A DNA stretch of 64,000 nucleotides from NCBI RefSeq assembly GCF_019977195.1, contig NZ_AP024643.1, forward strand, positions 124,001 to 188,000, given 5' to 3'. Below are positions 18,940-27,062 of the stretch, piece by piece. Numbering within the stretch: position 1 is the stretch's first letter; each line of letters begins with the position of its first letter. A program made the position numbers and the translations under genes. The notes under the pieces were generated by a model that saw only the letters and a list, made by a program, of their open reading frames with translations, was not told where the DNA came from and ran no database searches. This DNA comes from Arthrobacter sp. StoSoilA2 (lineage in GTDB: Bacteria > Actinomycetota > Actinomycetes > Actinomycetales > Micrococcaceae).

Positions 18940-18972
18940 GGGAAGCCCCGACCACCACGGTCGGGGCTTCCC
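18940..18972 (+). terminator. terminator of rRNA operon 2
   Basis: The same 14-bp perfect GGGAAGCCCCGACC stem-loop as after operon 1. Homology between the operons ends just after it, at CACTTTAACCACAC. Confidence 0.9.
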
Positions 18973-19030
18973 CACTTTAACCACACAATTCACAGCCAGC
19001 GTGGGAACGCCCACGCGGATGTGAAACTCC

Positions 19031-19864
19031 CTAGCCCGAGAAGAACCCAGACAATTCTGCGATGAGCTTGTCGGGCGCTTTGTTGGGGCCATCGTGCCCG
19101 AACCCGGGGAGGATGGTGTAGCTCGAGCCGGATAGGACGTCGTGGATCTGGCCGCAGGCCACCCCGAAGTATGCGGGGCTTTTCTCGCCCACCACGATCA
19201 GCGTTTCAAGGGGCAGCTCCAGGAACGGCTCGGCGGGCATGTCCGCGGCTATCACAGCCTTGATTTCGCGGACTCCGCACGTCATCAGTTCCCGCATCTG
19301 CTTGCCCATGGGTGTTCCGGCGGTCAGCTTGGTGGCGAGCGTCAACATCGAGAGGGGCATGCGCGCGAAGGCCCCGCCGGTCTCTACTCCCTTGATGAGT
19401 ACGGCGAGGCCGCGATCGTAGTCTCCTGCCGCCGTCGCGCGTTCATATTCCGGCGTCCAGTCGGCTTTGACGCTGTGGTTGACCGAGACGGCGGGATCGT
19501 AAACGGCGAGTCGCTCAACCGGTAAGGTGCGTGCCGCATGCAGTGCGACGGCGCCGCCGAAGCTGTGCCCGAATACGTCCGTGCTGGATGTGTGTTTCAT
19601 GACTGAGTCAAGATCGCGGATGTCGGCTTCGAGGGTGTAGTCCTCCGGCTGCGGAGAGGATTCACCGCGTCCGCGGCGGTTAAAGGTGTGGACGGGCCGG
19701 CCAAGGGACTCGCTCAGTTTCTGCGCGAAACGTGTGTAGTCGGTGGCCGTGACCATTGAGGCAGGCACCACCACGATACCGGAGCCTGCAGCTGCCAGGT
19801 CACCGCCCGTAGTCAGTACCTCGAGGTGTCCGCCGTCCTTTGTGGTGATGATCTCGCGCGTCAT
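19031..19864 (-). CDS. alpha/beta hydrolase (tandem paralogue 1)
   Basis: 277 residues. Alpha/beta-hydrolase fold: nucleophile elbow GHSFGG in DVFGHSFGGAVALHAA, the strand-turn signature FNRRGRGESSPQP, and a likely catalytic His in GFGHDGP near the C-terminus. No signal peptide. It begins with TTKDGGHLEVL, the same opening as the two genes upstream, and shares the NRRGRG and HSxGG blocks, so the three arose by tandem duplication. It lies 62 nt after paralogue 2 on the same strand and is probably the last gene of the operon. The substrate is unknown; an esterase or similar hydrolase is all that can be said. Confidence 0.88.
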   Translation of the reverse strand: MTREIITTKDGGHLEVLTTGGDLAAAGSGIVVVPASMVTATDYTRFAQKLSESLGRPVHTFNRRGRGESSPQPEDYTLEADIRDLDSVMKHTSSTDVFGHSFGGAVALHAARTLPVERLAVYDPAVSVNHSVKADWTPEYERATAAGDYDRGLAVLIKGVETGGAFARMPLSMLTLATKLTAGTPMGKQMRELMTCGVREIKAVIAADMPAEPFLELPLETLIVVGEKSPAYFGVACGQIHDVLSGSSYTILPGFGHDGPNKAPDKLIAELSGFFSG

Positions 19865-19926
19865 GTCTTGAGCCTAACCGAGCCACCTGAACGCAGGCAG
19901 CATGCCGGACGCTATGTGGATAACAA

Positions 19927-20781
19927 TCAGCTTCTGAAGTAGTCGGAGATGTCCATCACGAGTTCGTTCACGGCGGCTGGAACGGAACCGTGGAAGCCCT
20001 TTGGCGATATCTCGAGGGTGCTTCCGGGAACAGCGGCGTGCAAACGCGCTGCGGTCACCTTGTAGTACTGCGGGCTCTTCTTGCCCACCATGAAGTGGGT
20101 ATTGGGAGGAAGGGCGGAGAAGTCACGCGGAGTTTCCGTGGCGTCGAAGGCAGCTTTGAGTTCTCCGACGCCGGATGGCATGAGTTCGCGGAACATCTTG
20201 TTGACTTTGGTTCGCGAAACCACGGCCATGAGGCCCACGAGCAGAGGTTCAGGGATCCGGGCCAGGGCACTTCCGGGATGCATTCCCCGCCTCATGCGGG
20301 CCAGTGCAAGGTTGATATTGCCCTTGTTCACGGAGTCTTCGAAACCGGCCATCCAATCCGTATCCATGCTTCCGTCGATGTTCACGGCGGCGTCGTAGAC
20401 GGCGAGCCGGTCCGGTTGGTGGTGCGTGCCGGCAAACGCCTGCGCAGCGTTGAGGGCCACCGACCCGCCCAGGCTGTGGCCGAGGATGTTCCTTGCATCG
20501 GTAGCATCCATGATGGTGCGCACGTCCGCAATTTCCGTGACCATGGAGTAGTTGTGTGGTTGATCGCTTGAGTTGCCGCGGCCCCTGCGATCGTAGACGT
20601 CCACGGCCCACCCCTCGCCGAGGCCTTTCGCGAGGGCGATGGAAAAGGGCCGATAGATCAGGGCTGTGAGGAATGCGCCGCCGATCAGGACCACGCGGCG
20701 CTCCCCGGGTGCGTCTTCCGCGCCGTAGGTGTACAAGGCGAGCTTGCCGCCGTCGTGCGTTTTGATGGTGCGTTCCCTCAC
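19927..20781 (-). CDS. alpha/beta hydrolase (tandem paralogue 2)
   Basis: 284 residues, GTG start that overlaps the stop of paralogue 3 by 4 nt (GTGA), so translation is probably coupled. Nucleophile elbow GHSLGG in NILGHSLGGSVALNAA, YDRRGRGNSSDQP after strand 3 or 4, and a candidate catalytic His in PKGFHGSVP. It opens with TIKTHDGGKLALYTYG like its neighbours. Cytoplasmic by composition. Substrate unknown. Confidence 0.88.
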   Translation of the reverse strand: MRERTIKTHDGGKLALYTYGAEDAPGERRVVLIGGAFLTALIYRPFSIALAKGLGEGWAVDVYDRRGRGNSSDQPHNYSMVTEIADVRTIMDATDARNILGHSLGGSVALNAAQAFAGTHHQPDRLAVYDAAVNIDGSMDTDWMAGFEDSVNKGNINLALARMRRGMHPGSALARIPEPLLVGLMAVVSRTKVNKMFRELMPSGVGELKAAFDATETPRDFSALPPNTHFMVGKKSPQYYKVTAARLHAAVPGSTLEISPKGFHGSVPAAVNELVMDISDYFRS

Positions 20782-21680
20782 CGGCTTATCCTGGGACGCG
20801 CTGGCATCGGGGCGGTGCCTCCTGAAAGGAAGCGGGCGATTCGGGCTGCAAGCCGCCTGCCGGGCCGCAGGGGACCTTCATGGAACTGCAAGGGGACAAT
20901 AGCGAAATCGATGGCTGGAACCGCTCCGGCAAGGATGCGGCCGGTTTCTGCGAAGTAGGACGGACTCCAGCCACCGCTAAGCATGAGTGTTGGGGTCGCG
21001 AGCGAGGTGAAATCGTGAAGATGCGCGTCGGCGTCCAGGACCGCGCGCATTTCGGCGACGGCGGTGGGCAACAGGGAGCGCATCTCCGAACCCAGCCGGG
21101 TCTGCGCTGAGAGGATGCTCAGCATCCGTAATGCCCCCATGGGCAGGTATGAGATGGGGCCGGCGGTTCCCAAACCCTGCACCAGATGGGCCCACGCGTG
21201 GTCCAGTTGGCCTGCGGTAACTGCGGCTTCCAATTCCGGACGCCACCGGCCATGGAGATTTCCTGATAACGAGACGGCAGCATCGTAGGTGACCAAGCGG
21301 TTGATCTCCGTGCTGCGAGCAGCCTGAAGGGCTACGAAACCGCCATAACTGTGCGCCACGACATCCTTTGAACCGGTACTGCGCATCACCCCCCGGAGGT
21401 CTGCGATCTCGGTGCCGGCGGAGTAGCCTGGCGGTTGTGGCGCCGAACGTCCGCGGCCCCGGCGGTTATAGCAATGGACAGGCCGTCCCAGCATGGTGCC
21501 CAAGGTCCGCGCGAACGGCCAGTACAGGGAATCGGTCACCAAAGTCCCATGGACCACGACGACGCCGGACGGTTCCGCAGGTGCGTGCGAACCGGGAATC
21601 GAGGCTTCCGACGCCGGCCGGAAGGTGTGCACCTCAAGCTGCCCGCCGCCGTCGTCCGTTTCAACTGTCCACGTCTCCAC
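20778..21680 (-). CDS. alpha/beta hydrolase (tandem paralogue 3)
   Basis: 300 residues, first gene of the hydrolase operon. Motifs are VVVHGTLVTDSLYWPFARTL (oxyanion HG region), CYNRRGRGRSAPQPPGYS, the elbow AHSYGG in DVVAHSYGGFVALQAA, and QFHEGP as the likely His loop. The elbow has Ala instead of the usual first Gly. Its start faces lysS, whose GTG lies 58 nt away on the other strand, so the two promoters share this short gap. Confidence 0.88.
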   Translation of the reverse strand: METWTVETDDGGGQLEVHTFRPASEASIPGSHAPAEPSGVVVVHGTLVTDSLYWPFARTLGTMLGRPVHCYNRRGRGRSAPQPPGYSAGTEIADLRGVMRSTGSKDVVAHSYGGFVALQAARSTEINRLVTYDAAVSLSGNLHGRWRPELEAAVTAGQLDHAWAHLVQGLGTAGPISYLPMGALRMLSILSAQTRLGSEMRSLLPTAVAEMRAVLDADAHLHDFTSLATPTLMLSGGWSPSYFAETGRILAGAVPAIDFAIVPLQFHEGPLRPGRRLAARIARFLSGGTAPMPARPRISR

Positions 21681-21737
21681 AGCCCGAGTCTATGTCCCGG
21701 AAATAGAGGCCCGTAATCACCGGTAAACTTAAGGACT

Positions 21738-23267
21738 GTGACTTCCGCAAACACCCCAGCCCTGAACACCTCCGCAGAGCCCATCGATGCCAGCGAGCAG
21801 ATGCGTATCCGGATGGACAAGCGCGCCAAGCTGATCGAACGTGGCACAGAGGCCTATCCTGTGGGCGTTGAGCGGACGCATTCGTTGAGCGAGATCCGCG
21901 AAAAGTATGCGCATCTGGAAGCCGACGAAACCACTGGTGACATCGTAGGCGTCACCGGCCGCGTCGTGTTCGTACGAAACACCGGCAAGCTCTGCTTTGC
22001 CACCCTCCAGGAAGGTGGCGTTGACGGCAAGGGCGTTCGTCTCCAGGCGATGCTGAGCCTGGCCAATGTGGGCGAGGAAGGGCTGGCCGATTGGAAAGCC
22101 CTGGTTGACCTTGGCGACCACGTGTTCATCAAGGGTGAAGTCATTTCCTCCCGCCGTGGTGAACTCTCCGTCATGGCCGATTCCTGGTCCATGGCCTCCA
22201 AGGCCCTGCGCCCGCTCCCGGTCCTGCACGCGGAGCTTAACGAAGAAACCCGTGTTCGCCAGCGCTACGTGGACCTCATCGTCCGCGATGAAGCGCGCGA
22301 GATGGTCTACAAGCGTGCTGCCATCACGAGGTCTGTCCGCGACACCCTTGACCGCCACGGCTACGTCGAGGTGGAGACCCCCATCCTGCAGCTGGTCCAC
22401 GGTGGTGCAACGGCCCGTCCGTTCGAGACGCACATGAACGCGTTCGATCAGAAGATGACCCTGCGCATCGCCACGGAACTCTTCCTGAAGCGCGCCGTAG
22501 TGGGTGGCATCGACCGTGTCTACGACATGGGCCGCGTGTTCCGGAACGAAGGCGTGGACTCCACGCACAGCCCCGAATTCACCACCCTTGAGTGCTACGA
22601 AGCCTGGGCTGACCAGTTCGTCATGGCCGAGCGCATGAAGGAAATCATCCTGAACGTCTCGGACGTGGTTGGCACCCGTACCATCCAGACGGATGCAGGC
22701 GAGATCAACCTCGACGGCGAATGGGCCTGGGTTGCGGTGTACCCGGGGCTTTCTGAAGCGGTTGGCGTTGAAGTCACTCCCGACACCACTGTGGATGAAC
22801 TGCTGGCCATTGCTGCCAGGCACGAGATCAAGGTGGACCCGCAGTGGGACGCGGAGAAGATCGTGGTTGAGCTCTTTGGCGAGATTGTGGAACCCACGCT
22901 GCTGAACCCGACGTTCGTTTACAACTACCCTCCGTCCGCTCAACCGCTTGCGCGTCCGCATCGCGAAGACGGCCGGCTCATCGAGGCATGGGACCTGATT
23001 ATCGGGGGCATGGAGCGTGGCACGGCCTTCTCCGAACTCATTGATCCCGTTATCCAGCGCGAACGGCTTACGGAGCAGTCACGCCGTTCTGCTGCCGGCG
23101 ACGTAGAGGCCATGCAACTGGACGAAGACTTCCTTCGCGCCCTTGAATACGGTGCCCCACCCATGGGTGGTATCGGGCTCGGCATCGATCGCCTCGTCAT
23201 GTTGTTCACTGGCGCAGGTATCCGCGAAACCATTCTGTTCCCTTTGCTGAAGCCTGAAGGACACTGA
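21738..23267 (+). CDS. lysS: lysyl-tRNA synthetase, class II
   Basis: 509 residues, normal length. An N-terminal OB-fold anticodon-binding domain (about 60-170, VTGRVVFVRNTGKLCFATLQ) precedes the class II catalytic core: motif 1 region VRDTLDRHGYVEVETPIL, motif 2 YDMGRVFRNEGVDSTHSPEF, and motif 3 PPMGGIGLGIDRLVMLF near the C-terminus. GMERGTAFSELIDP is typical of LysRS. The GTG start follows AAGGA closely. A small membrane protein gene starts 3 nt after the stop. Confidence 0.97.
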   Translation: MTSANTPALNTSAEPIDASEQMRIRMDKRAKLIERGTEAYPVGVERTHSLSEIREKYAHLEADETTGDIVGVTGRVVFVRNTGKLCFATLQEGGVDGKGVRLQAMLSLANVGEEGLADWKALVDLGDHVFIKGEVISSRRGELSVMADSWSMASKALRPLPVLHAELNEETRVRQRYVDLIVRDEAREMVYKRAAITRSVRDTLDRHGYVEVETPILQLVHGGATARPFETHMNAFDQKMTLRIATELFLKRAVVGGIDRVYDMGRVFRNEGVDSTHSPEFTTLECYEAWADQFVMAERMKEIILNVSDVVGTRTIQTDAGEINLDGEWAWVAVYPGLSEAVGVEVTPDTTVDELLAIAARHEIKVDPQWDAEKIVVELFGEIVEPTLLNPTFVYNYPPSAQPLARPHREDGRLIEAWDLIIGGMERGTAFSELIDPVIQRERLTEQSRRSAAGDVEAMQLDEDFLRALEYGAPPMGGIGLGIDRLVMLFTGAGIRETILFPLLKPEGH

Positions 23268-23269
23268 TC

Positions 23270-23443
23270 ATGGAATACATCGCAGTCCTGGCGCCATCGA
23301 TCGTTGTTGGGTTGATCTTCTGGTTTGCCATGAAGTCGATCTTCAATGCGGACAAATCCGAGCGGCAGGCGGAAGCCCGGGCCCAAGCCGAGGCCAATTT
23401 GCGGAATTCCGGCCCTGAGGGTGAAGGCCCGGCAGCTAAATAG
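23270..23443 (+). CDS. small single-span membrane protein (57 aa)
   Basis: ATG 3 nt after lysS, AGGACACTG region as ribosome site, 57 residues. One hydrophobic helix at about 4-21 (IAVLAPSIVVGLIFWFAM) is followed by a charged, Ala/Glu/Arg-rich tail (KSERQAEARAQAEANLRN). It resembles the short lysS-linked membrane proteins of Micrococcaceae. Function unknown. Tight spacing implies co-translation with lysS. Confidence 0.75.
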   Translation: MEYIAVLAPSIVVGLIFWFAMKSIFNADKSERQAEARAQAEANLRNSGPEGEGPAAK

Positions 23444-23486
23444 CCTGCAAATTGGGTGGCCTTAGCAGGAAACCCAAAAAGTGCCT

Positions 23487-23516
23487 TTGACGTGCGTGCT
23501 TGGCGTGAACGATAAT
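23487..23516 (+). promoter_or_regulatory. lsr2 promoter
   Basis: TTGACG (23487-23492) and GATAAT (23511-23516) separated by 18 bp, one of the best consensus promoters in the window, about 60 bp before the lsr2 ATG. Confidence 0.65.
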
Positions 23517-23548
23517 CAGGAATAGGAACCCTCAAATTTCTGATTATC
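23511..23548 (+). promoter_or_regulatory. inverted repeat in the lsr2 5' region
   Basis: GATAATCAG (23511-23519) and CTGATTATC (23540-23548) form a perfect 9-bp inverted repeat with a 20-nt spacer. The first arm contains the -10 box. It could be an operator, perhaps autoregulatory, since Lsr2-type proteins bind AT-rich DNA, or a leader hairpin. Confidence 0.5.
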
Positions 23549-23573
23549 CAACCCTCCAAAAGAGAGGCTACTC

Positions 23574-23900
23574 ATGGCACAGAAAGTTAAAATCATCCTC
23601 GTCGATGACCTGGATGAAGGGTCAGCGGACGAAACTGTCCGTTTCGGGCTGGACGGCGTTAGCTACGAGATGGACTTGTCCACGGCTAACGCAGAATCTC
23701 TGCGCAAAGCACTGGAGCCCTACGTAGCCAAGGCCAGGAAGACCTCTTCGGGCCGTGCAACACGTGGCCGTGCGACTGCAACCCGAAACCAGGATTCGGC
23801 ACAGATCCGTCAATGGGCTCGTGACAACGGTTACACCGTAAACAGCCGCGGACGTATTCAGGCTGAAATTCAGGAAGCGTACCAGAAGGCCAATTCCTGA
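23574..23900 (+). CDS. lsr2: Lsr2 nucleoid-associated protein
   Basis: 108 residues, family length. The N-terminal dimerisation domain (MAQKVKIILVDDLDEG...) has the beta strands GVSYEMDLSTANAESLRKAL. A basic linker (RKTSSGRATRGRATATR) leads to the C-terminal DNA-binding domain (IRQWARDNGYTVNSRGRI) with the RGR AT-hook-like motif that enters the minor groove of AT-rich DNA. Family role: H-NS-like silencing of horizontally acquired, AT-rich genes. The gene is monocistronic, with a strong promoter and a classic terminator. Ribosome site AGAGAGG. Confidence 0.96.
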   Translation: MAQKVKIILVDDLDEGSADETVRFGLDGVSYEMDLSTANAESLRKALEPYVAKARKTSSGRATRGRATATRNQDSAQIRQWARDNGYTVNSRGRIQAEIQEAYQKANS

Positions 23901-23913
23901 TTCACCCGCCTTC

Positions 23914-23950
23914 AATGCCCCGGCAGCTTCTGCCGGGGCATTGGCTTTTT
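23914..23950 (+). terminator. lsr2 terminator
   Basis: AATGCCCCGGCA, loop GCTTC, TGCCGGGGCATT: a 12-bp perfect stem followed by GGCTTTTT. It starts 13 nt after the lsr2 stop. Confidence 0.95.
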
Positions 23951-24064
23951 AAGCCCATAGTTTGTTGTCAGGCCTTCCGGGGGGTGCCTGAACCGGGCCT
24001 TGGAATATTCCGTGAATCGTTCCGGGGCCCACGGTTGGCATTATGCGACCTTTTGGAACCGGTC

Positions 24065-24172
24065 AAAACGACTGGTCAAAGCGCCCTGCTCAAAGTGACA
24101 GGTCAAAGCGCCCTGCTCAAAACGACTGGTCAAAGCGCCCTGCTCAAAACGACTGGTCAAAGCGCCCTCGCC
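24065..24172. repeat. 27-bp minisatellite, 4 copies, upstream of clpC
   Basis: Four head-to-tail 27-bp units at 24065, 24092, 24119 and 24146, each centred on CTGGTCAAAGCGCCCTGCTC or a close variant. Unit 2 has GTGACAGG for CGACTGG and unit 4 ends CTCGCC. The rest of the 23951-24415 gap shows no recognised gene. GTTTCCCCTGTGGCGAAC at 24334-24351 is a weak candidate for a ClgR-type site. Confidence 0.93.
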
Positions 24173-24415
24173 AATGCGCCTCGTCAGCGGGCGGCAGGCG
24201 TTCTCCGGCCAACCGCTGTCCTGGATGGCTGACCACGTCCTCCCCGAGGCCGGCACGGGCGTGGGACAGGCGTTCCGCCGGGCAGGCCTCGGTGCCGCGA
24301 AGGGGGTGCCGGGTTTATTCCACTGGGCGTCATGTTTCCCCTGTGGCGAACACGCTCCAAAAGTCGGGCTTCGGCACGTAGCATCAAAGTACGTCGTAGC
24401 TAGGAGTGTGGCGAA

Positions 24416-26908
24416 ATGTTTGAGAGATTTACGGACCGTGCCCGTCGCGTGGTTGTCCTTGCCCAAGAAGAGGCACGGATGCTCAACCACAATTACATTG
24501 GTACCGAGCACATCCTCTTGGGTCTGATCCACGAGGGTGAAGGCGTTGCCGCAAAGGCGCTTGAATCCCTGAGCATTTCGCTCGATGGCGTCCGCGAACA
24601 GGTGCAGGAGATCATCGGCCAGGGCCAGCAGGCTCCATCCGGGCACATCCCCTTCACCCCGCGCGCCAAGAAGGTGCTTGAGCTTTCGCTCCGCGAAGCA
24701 CTGCAGCTCGGCCACAATTACATTGGTACCGAGCACATCCTGCTCGGCCTCATCCGCGAGGGCGAAGGCGTTGCTGCCCAGGTACTGGTCAAGCTTGGCG
24801 CGGACCTCAACAGGGTCCGCCAGCAGGTCATCCAGCTGCTTTCCGGCTACCAGGGCAAGGAAACCGCGGGTTCGGGTTCCAGCCAGGGCCAGCCGGAGGG
24901 AACCCCGGCAGGTTCGGTGGTTCTGGACCAGTTCGGACGCAACCTCACCCAGGCTGCCCGCGAGAACAAGCTCGATCCCGTGATCGGCCGCGAGCAGGAG
25001 ATGGAACGCGTCATGCAGGTCCTCTCCCGCCGCACCAAGAACAACCCAGTGCTCATCGGTGAGCCCGGCGTCGGTAAGACGGCCGTCGTCGAGGGCCTTG
25101 CCCAGGCGATTGTCCGCGGCGACGTCCCGGAGACCATCAAGGACAAGCAGCTGTACACGCTGGACCTTGGTTCACTGGTTGCCGGCTCCCGTTACCGTGG
25201 TGACTTCGAAGAGCGCCTGAAGAAGGTCCTCAAGGAGATCCGCACGCGCGGCGACATCATCCTCTTCATTGACGAGATCCACACCCTCGTTGGTGCCGGT
25301 GCTGCTGAAGGCGCCATCGATGCTGCGTCCATTCTGAAGCCGATGCTTGCCCGTGGTGAACTCCAGACCATTGGTGCCACCACGCTGGATGAGTACCGCA
25401 AGCACATTGAGAAGGACGCTGCCCTTGAGCGCCGCTTCCAGCCGATCCAGGTCAAGGAGCCTTCCGTCGCTCATGCGATCGAGATCCTCAAGGGCCTGCG
25501 GGACCGCTACGAGGCACACCACCGCGTAACGATTACCGACGGCGCCCTCGCCTCAGCCGCGCAGCTGGCCGAACGCTACATCTCGGACCGCTTCCTGCCG
25601 GACAAGGCGATCGACCTCATCGATGAAGCCGGTGCACGCCTGCGTATCCGCCGCATGACCGCTCCGCCGGAGCTCAAGGCCATGGACGAGCGCATTGCCG
25701 ACGTCAAGATGGAGAAGGAATCCGCCATCGACGCCCAGGACTTTGAGGGTGCCGCTTCGCTGCGCGACAAAGAGCAGAAGCTCATTGCCGAACGCGCTGA
25801 GAAGGAACGCAACTGGAAGTCCGGCGGCATGGATGACATCTCCGAGGTTGATGAAGACCTGATCGCCGAGGTCCTCGCGAACTCCACCGGCATTCCCGTC
25901 TTCAAGCTCACCGAGGAAGAGTCTTCGCGCCTCCTCAAGATGGAAGACGAACTGCACAAGCGCGTCGTCGGCCAGGACGAGGCCATCAAGGCCCTGTCGC
26001 AGGCTATCCGCCGCACACGTGCAGGCCTGAAGGACCCCAAGCGTCCCGGTGGCTCGTTCATCTTCGCCGGGCCTACGGGTGTCGGCAAGACCGAGCTCGC
26101 CAAGGCCCTTGCCGAGTTCCTGTTCGGTGAAGAGGATGCCCTCATCACGCTGGACATGTCCGAGTACTCCGAGAAGCACACGGTTTCGCGTCTCTTCGGT
26201 GCACCTCCGGGCTATGTCGGCTACGAAGAAGGCGGCCAGCTGACCGAGAAGGTTCGTCGCCGTCCATTCTCCGTGGTCCTGTTCGACGAAGTTGAGAAGG
26301 CCCACGCGGACCTCTTCAACTCGCTCCTGCAGATCCTGGAAGATGGCCGACTGACCGACTCCCAGGGCCGCGTGGTGGACTTCAAGAACACCGTGATCAT
26401 CATGACCACCAACCTGGGTACCCGCGATATCTCAAAGAGCGTCGCTACGGGCTTCCAGTCCGGCACGGATACCCAGACTGGCTACAACCGGATGCGCGCC
26501 CGGGTCACGGAGGAGCTCAAGCAGCACTTCCGCCCCGAGTTCCTCAACCGTGTTGACGACGTCGTGGTGTTCCCGCAGCTCACCCAGGACGAGATCATCG
26601 AGATCGTGGACATGTTCGTTACCCGCCTGGAGCGCCGCCTCAAGGACAAGGACATGGGCATCGAGCTCACCACGGCAGCAAAGGTTCTTCTGGCCACCCG
26701 TGGCTACGATCCCGCAATGGGTGCCCGGCCGCTGCGCCGCACCATCCAGCGCGAGATCGAGGACCAGCTCTCCGAGAAGATCCTCTTCGGCGAATTGCAC
26801 TCCGGTGACATCGTTGTGGTGGATGTGGACGGCGAAGGTGACGACGCCAAGTTCACGTTTGCAGGCAACGCCAAGCCGCGGATCCCGGAGATCGCTCCTA
26901 CCGCATAA
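24416..26908 (+). CDS. clpC: ATP-dependent Clp protease ATP-binding subunit ClpC
   Basis: 830 residues, usual size. Two N-terminal Clp repeats come first (RVVVLAQEEARMLNHNYIG and ELSLREALQLGHNYIG, each with GTEHILLGLI). AAA-1 has Walker A GEPGVGKTA near residue 215 and Walker B IILFIDEIHTLVGAG. A UVR-type middle segment lies near 425-445 (ESAIDAQDFEGAASLRDKEQ). AAA-2 has GPTGVGKTE near residue 551 and the ClpP-docking region after it. It unfolds substrates for ClpP1P2 in the cytoplasm. No ctsR or mcsAB is adjacent, as is usual in actinobacteria, where ClgR activates it. Start: ATG after GCTAGGAGTG. Confidence 0.98.
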   Translation: MFERFTDRARRVVVLAQEEARMLNHNYIGTEHILLGLIHEGEGVAAKALESLSISLDGVREQVQEIIGQGQQAPSGHIPFTPRAKKVLELSLREALQLGHNYIGTEHILLGLIREGEGVAAQVLVKLGADLNRVRQQVIQLLSGYQGKETAGSGSSQGQPEGTPAGSVVLDQFGRNLTQAARENKLDPVIGREQEMERVMQVLSRRTKNNPVLIGEPGVGKTAVVEGLAQAIVRGDVPETIKDKQLYTLDLGSLVAGSRYRGDFEERLKKVLKEIRTRGDIILFIDEIHTLVGAGAAEGAIDAASILKPMLARGELQTIGATTLDEYRKHIEKDAALERRFQPIQVKEPSVAHAIEILKGLRDRYEAHHRVTITDGALASAAQLAERYISDRFLPDKAIDLIDEAGARLRIRRMTAPPELKAMDERIADVKMEKESAIDAQDFEGAASLRDKEQKLIAERAEKERNWKSGGMDDISEVDEDLIAEVLANSTGIPVFKLTEEESSRLLKMEDELHKRVVGQDEAIKALSQAIRRTRAGLKDPKRPGGSFIFAGPTGVGKTELAKALAEFLFGEEDALITLDMSEYSEKHTVSRLFGAPPGYVGYEEGGQLTEKVRRRPFSVVLFDEVEKAHADLFNSLLQILEDGRLTDSQGRVVDFKNTVIIMTTNLGTRDISKSVATGFQSGTDTQTGYNRMRARVTEELKQHFRPEFLNRVDDVVVFPQLTQDEIIEIVDMFVTRLERRLKDKDMGIELTTAAKVLLATRGYDPAMGARPLRRTIQREIEDQLSEKILFGELHSGDIVVVDVDGEGDDAKFTFAGNAKPRIPEIAPTA

Positions 26909-26930
26909 GGCGTACGCAACGTAAGCCAAC

Positions 26931-26967
26931 TGCCCCGTCCATTCCGAAAGGAGTGGGCGGGGCATTT
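26931..26967 (+). terminator. clpC terminator
   Basis: TGCCCCGTCCA and TGGGCGGGGCA pair over 11 bp with one G-U, with a 12-nt loop, followed by TTTG. It lies 22 nt after the clpC stop. Confidence 0.75.
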
Positions 26968-27062
26968 GCGTTGGTCCCCGCGTGCGTTGGTCCCCGGAGT
27001 TTTGGGTGCCGGTGTGCCCTTAGGGTGGCTATGGAGAGTCAAGAACTGCAATGGAGGGGTGC

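Noticed and set aside
24334..24351. ClgR-type operator before clpC
   Set aside because: GTTTCCCCTGTGGCGAAC keeps only one good half-site and has mismatches in the central CGC and A positions; not listed as a separate feature.
23951..24415. Reverse-strand frame of repeated peptide GALTSRFEQ as a repeat protein
   Set aside because: It follows from the 27-bp DNA repeat; the rest of the frame is antisense to clpC and has no ribosome site.
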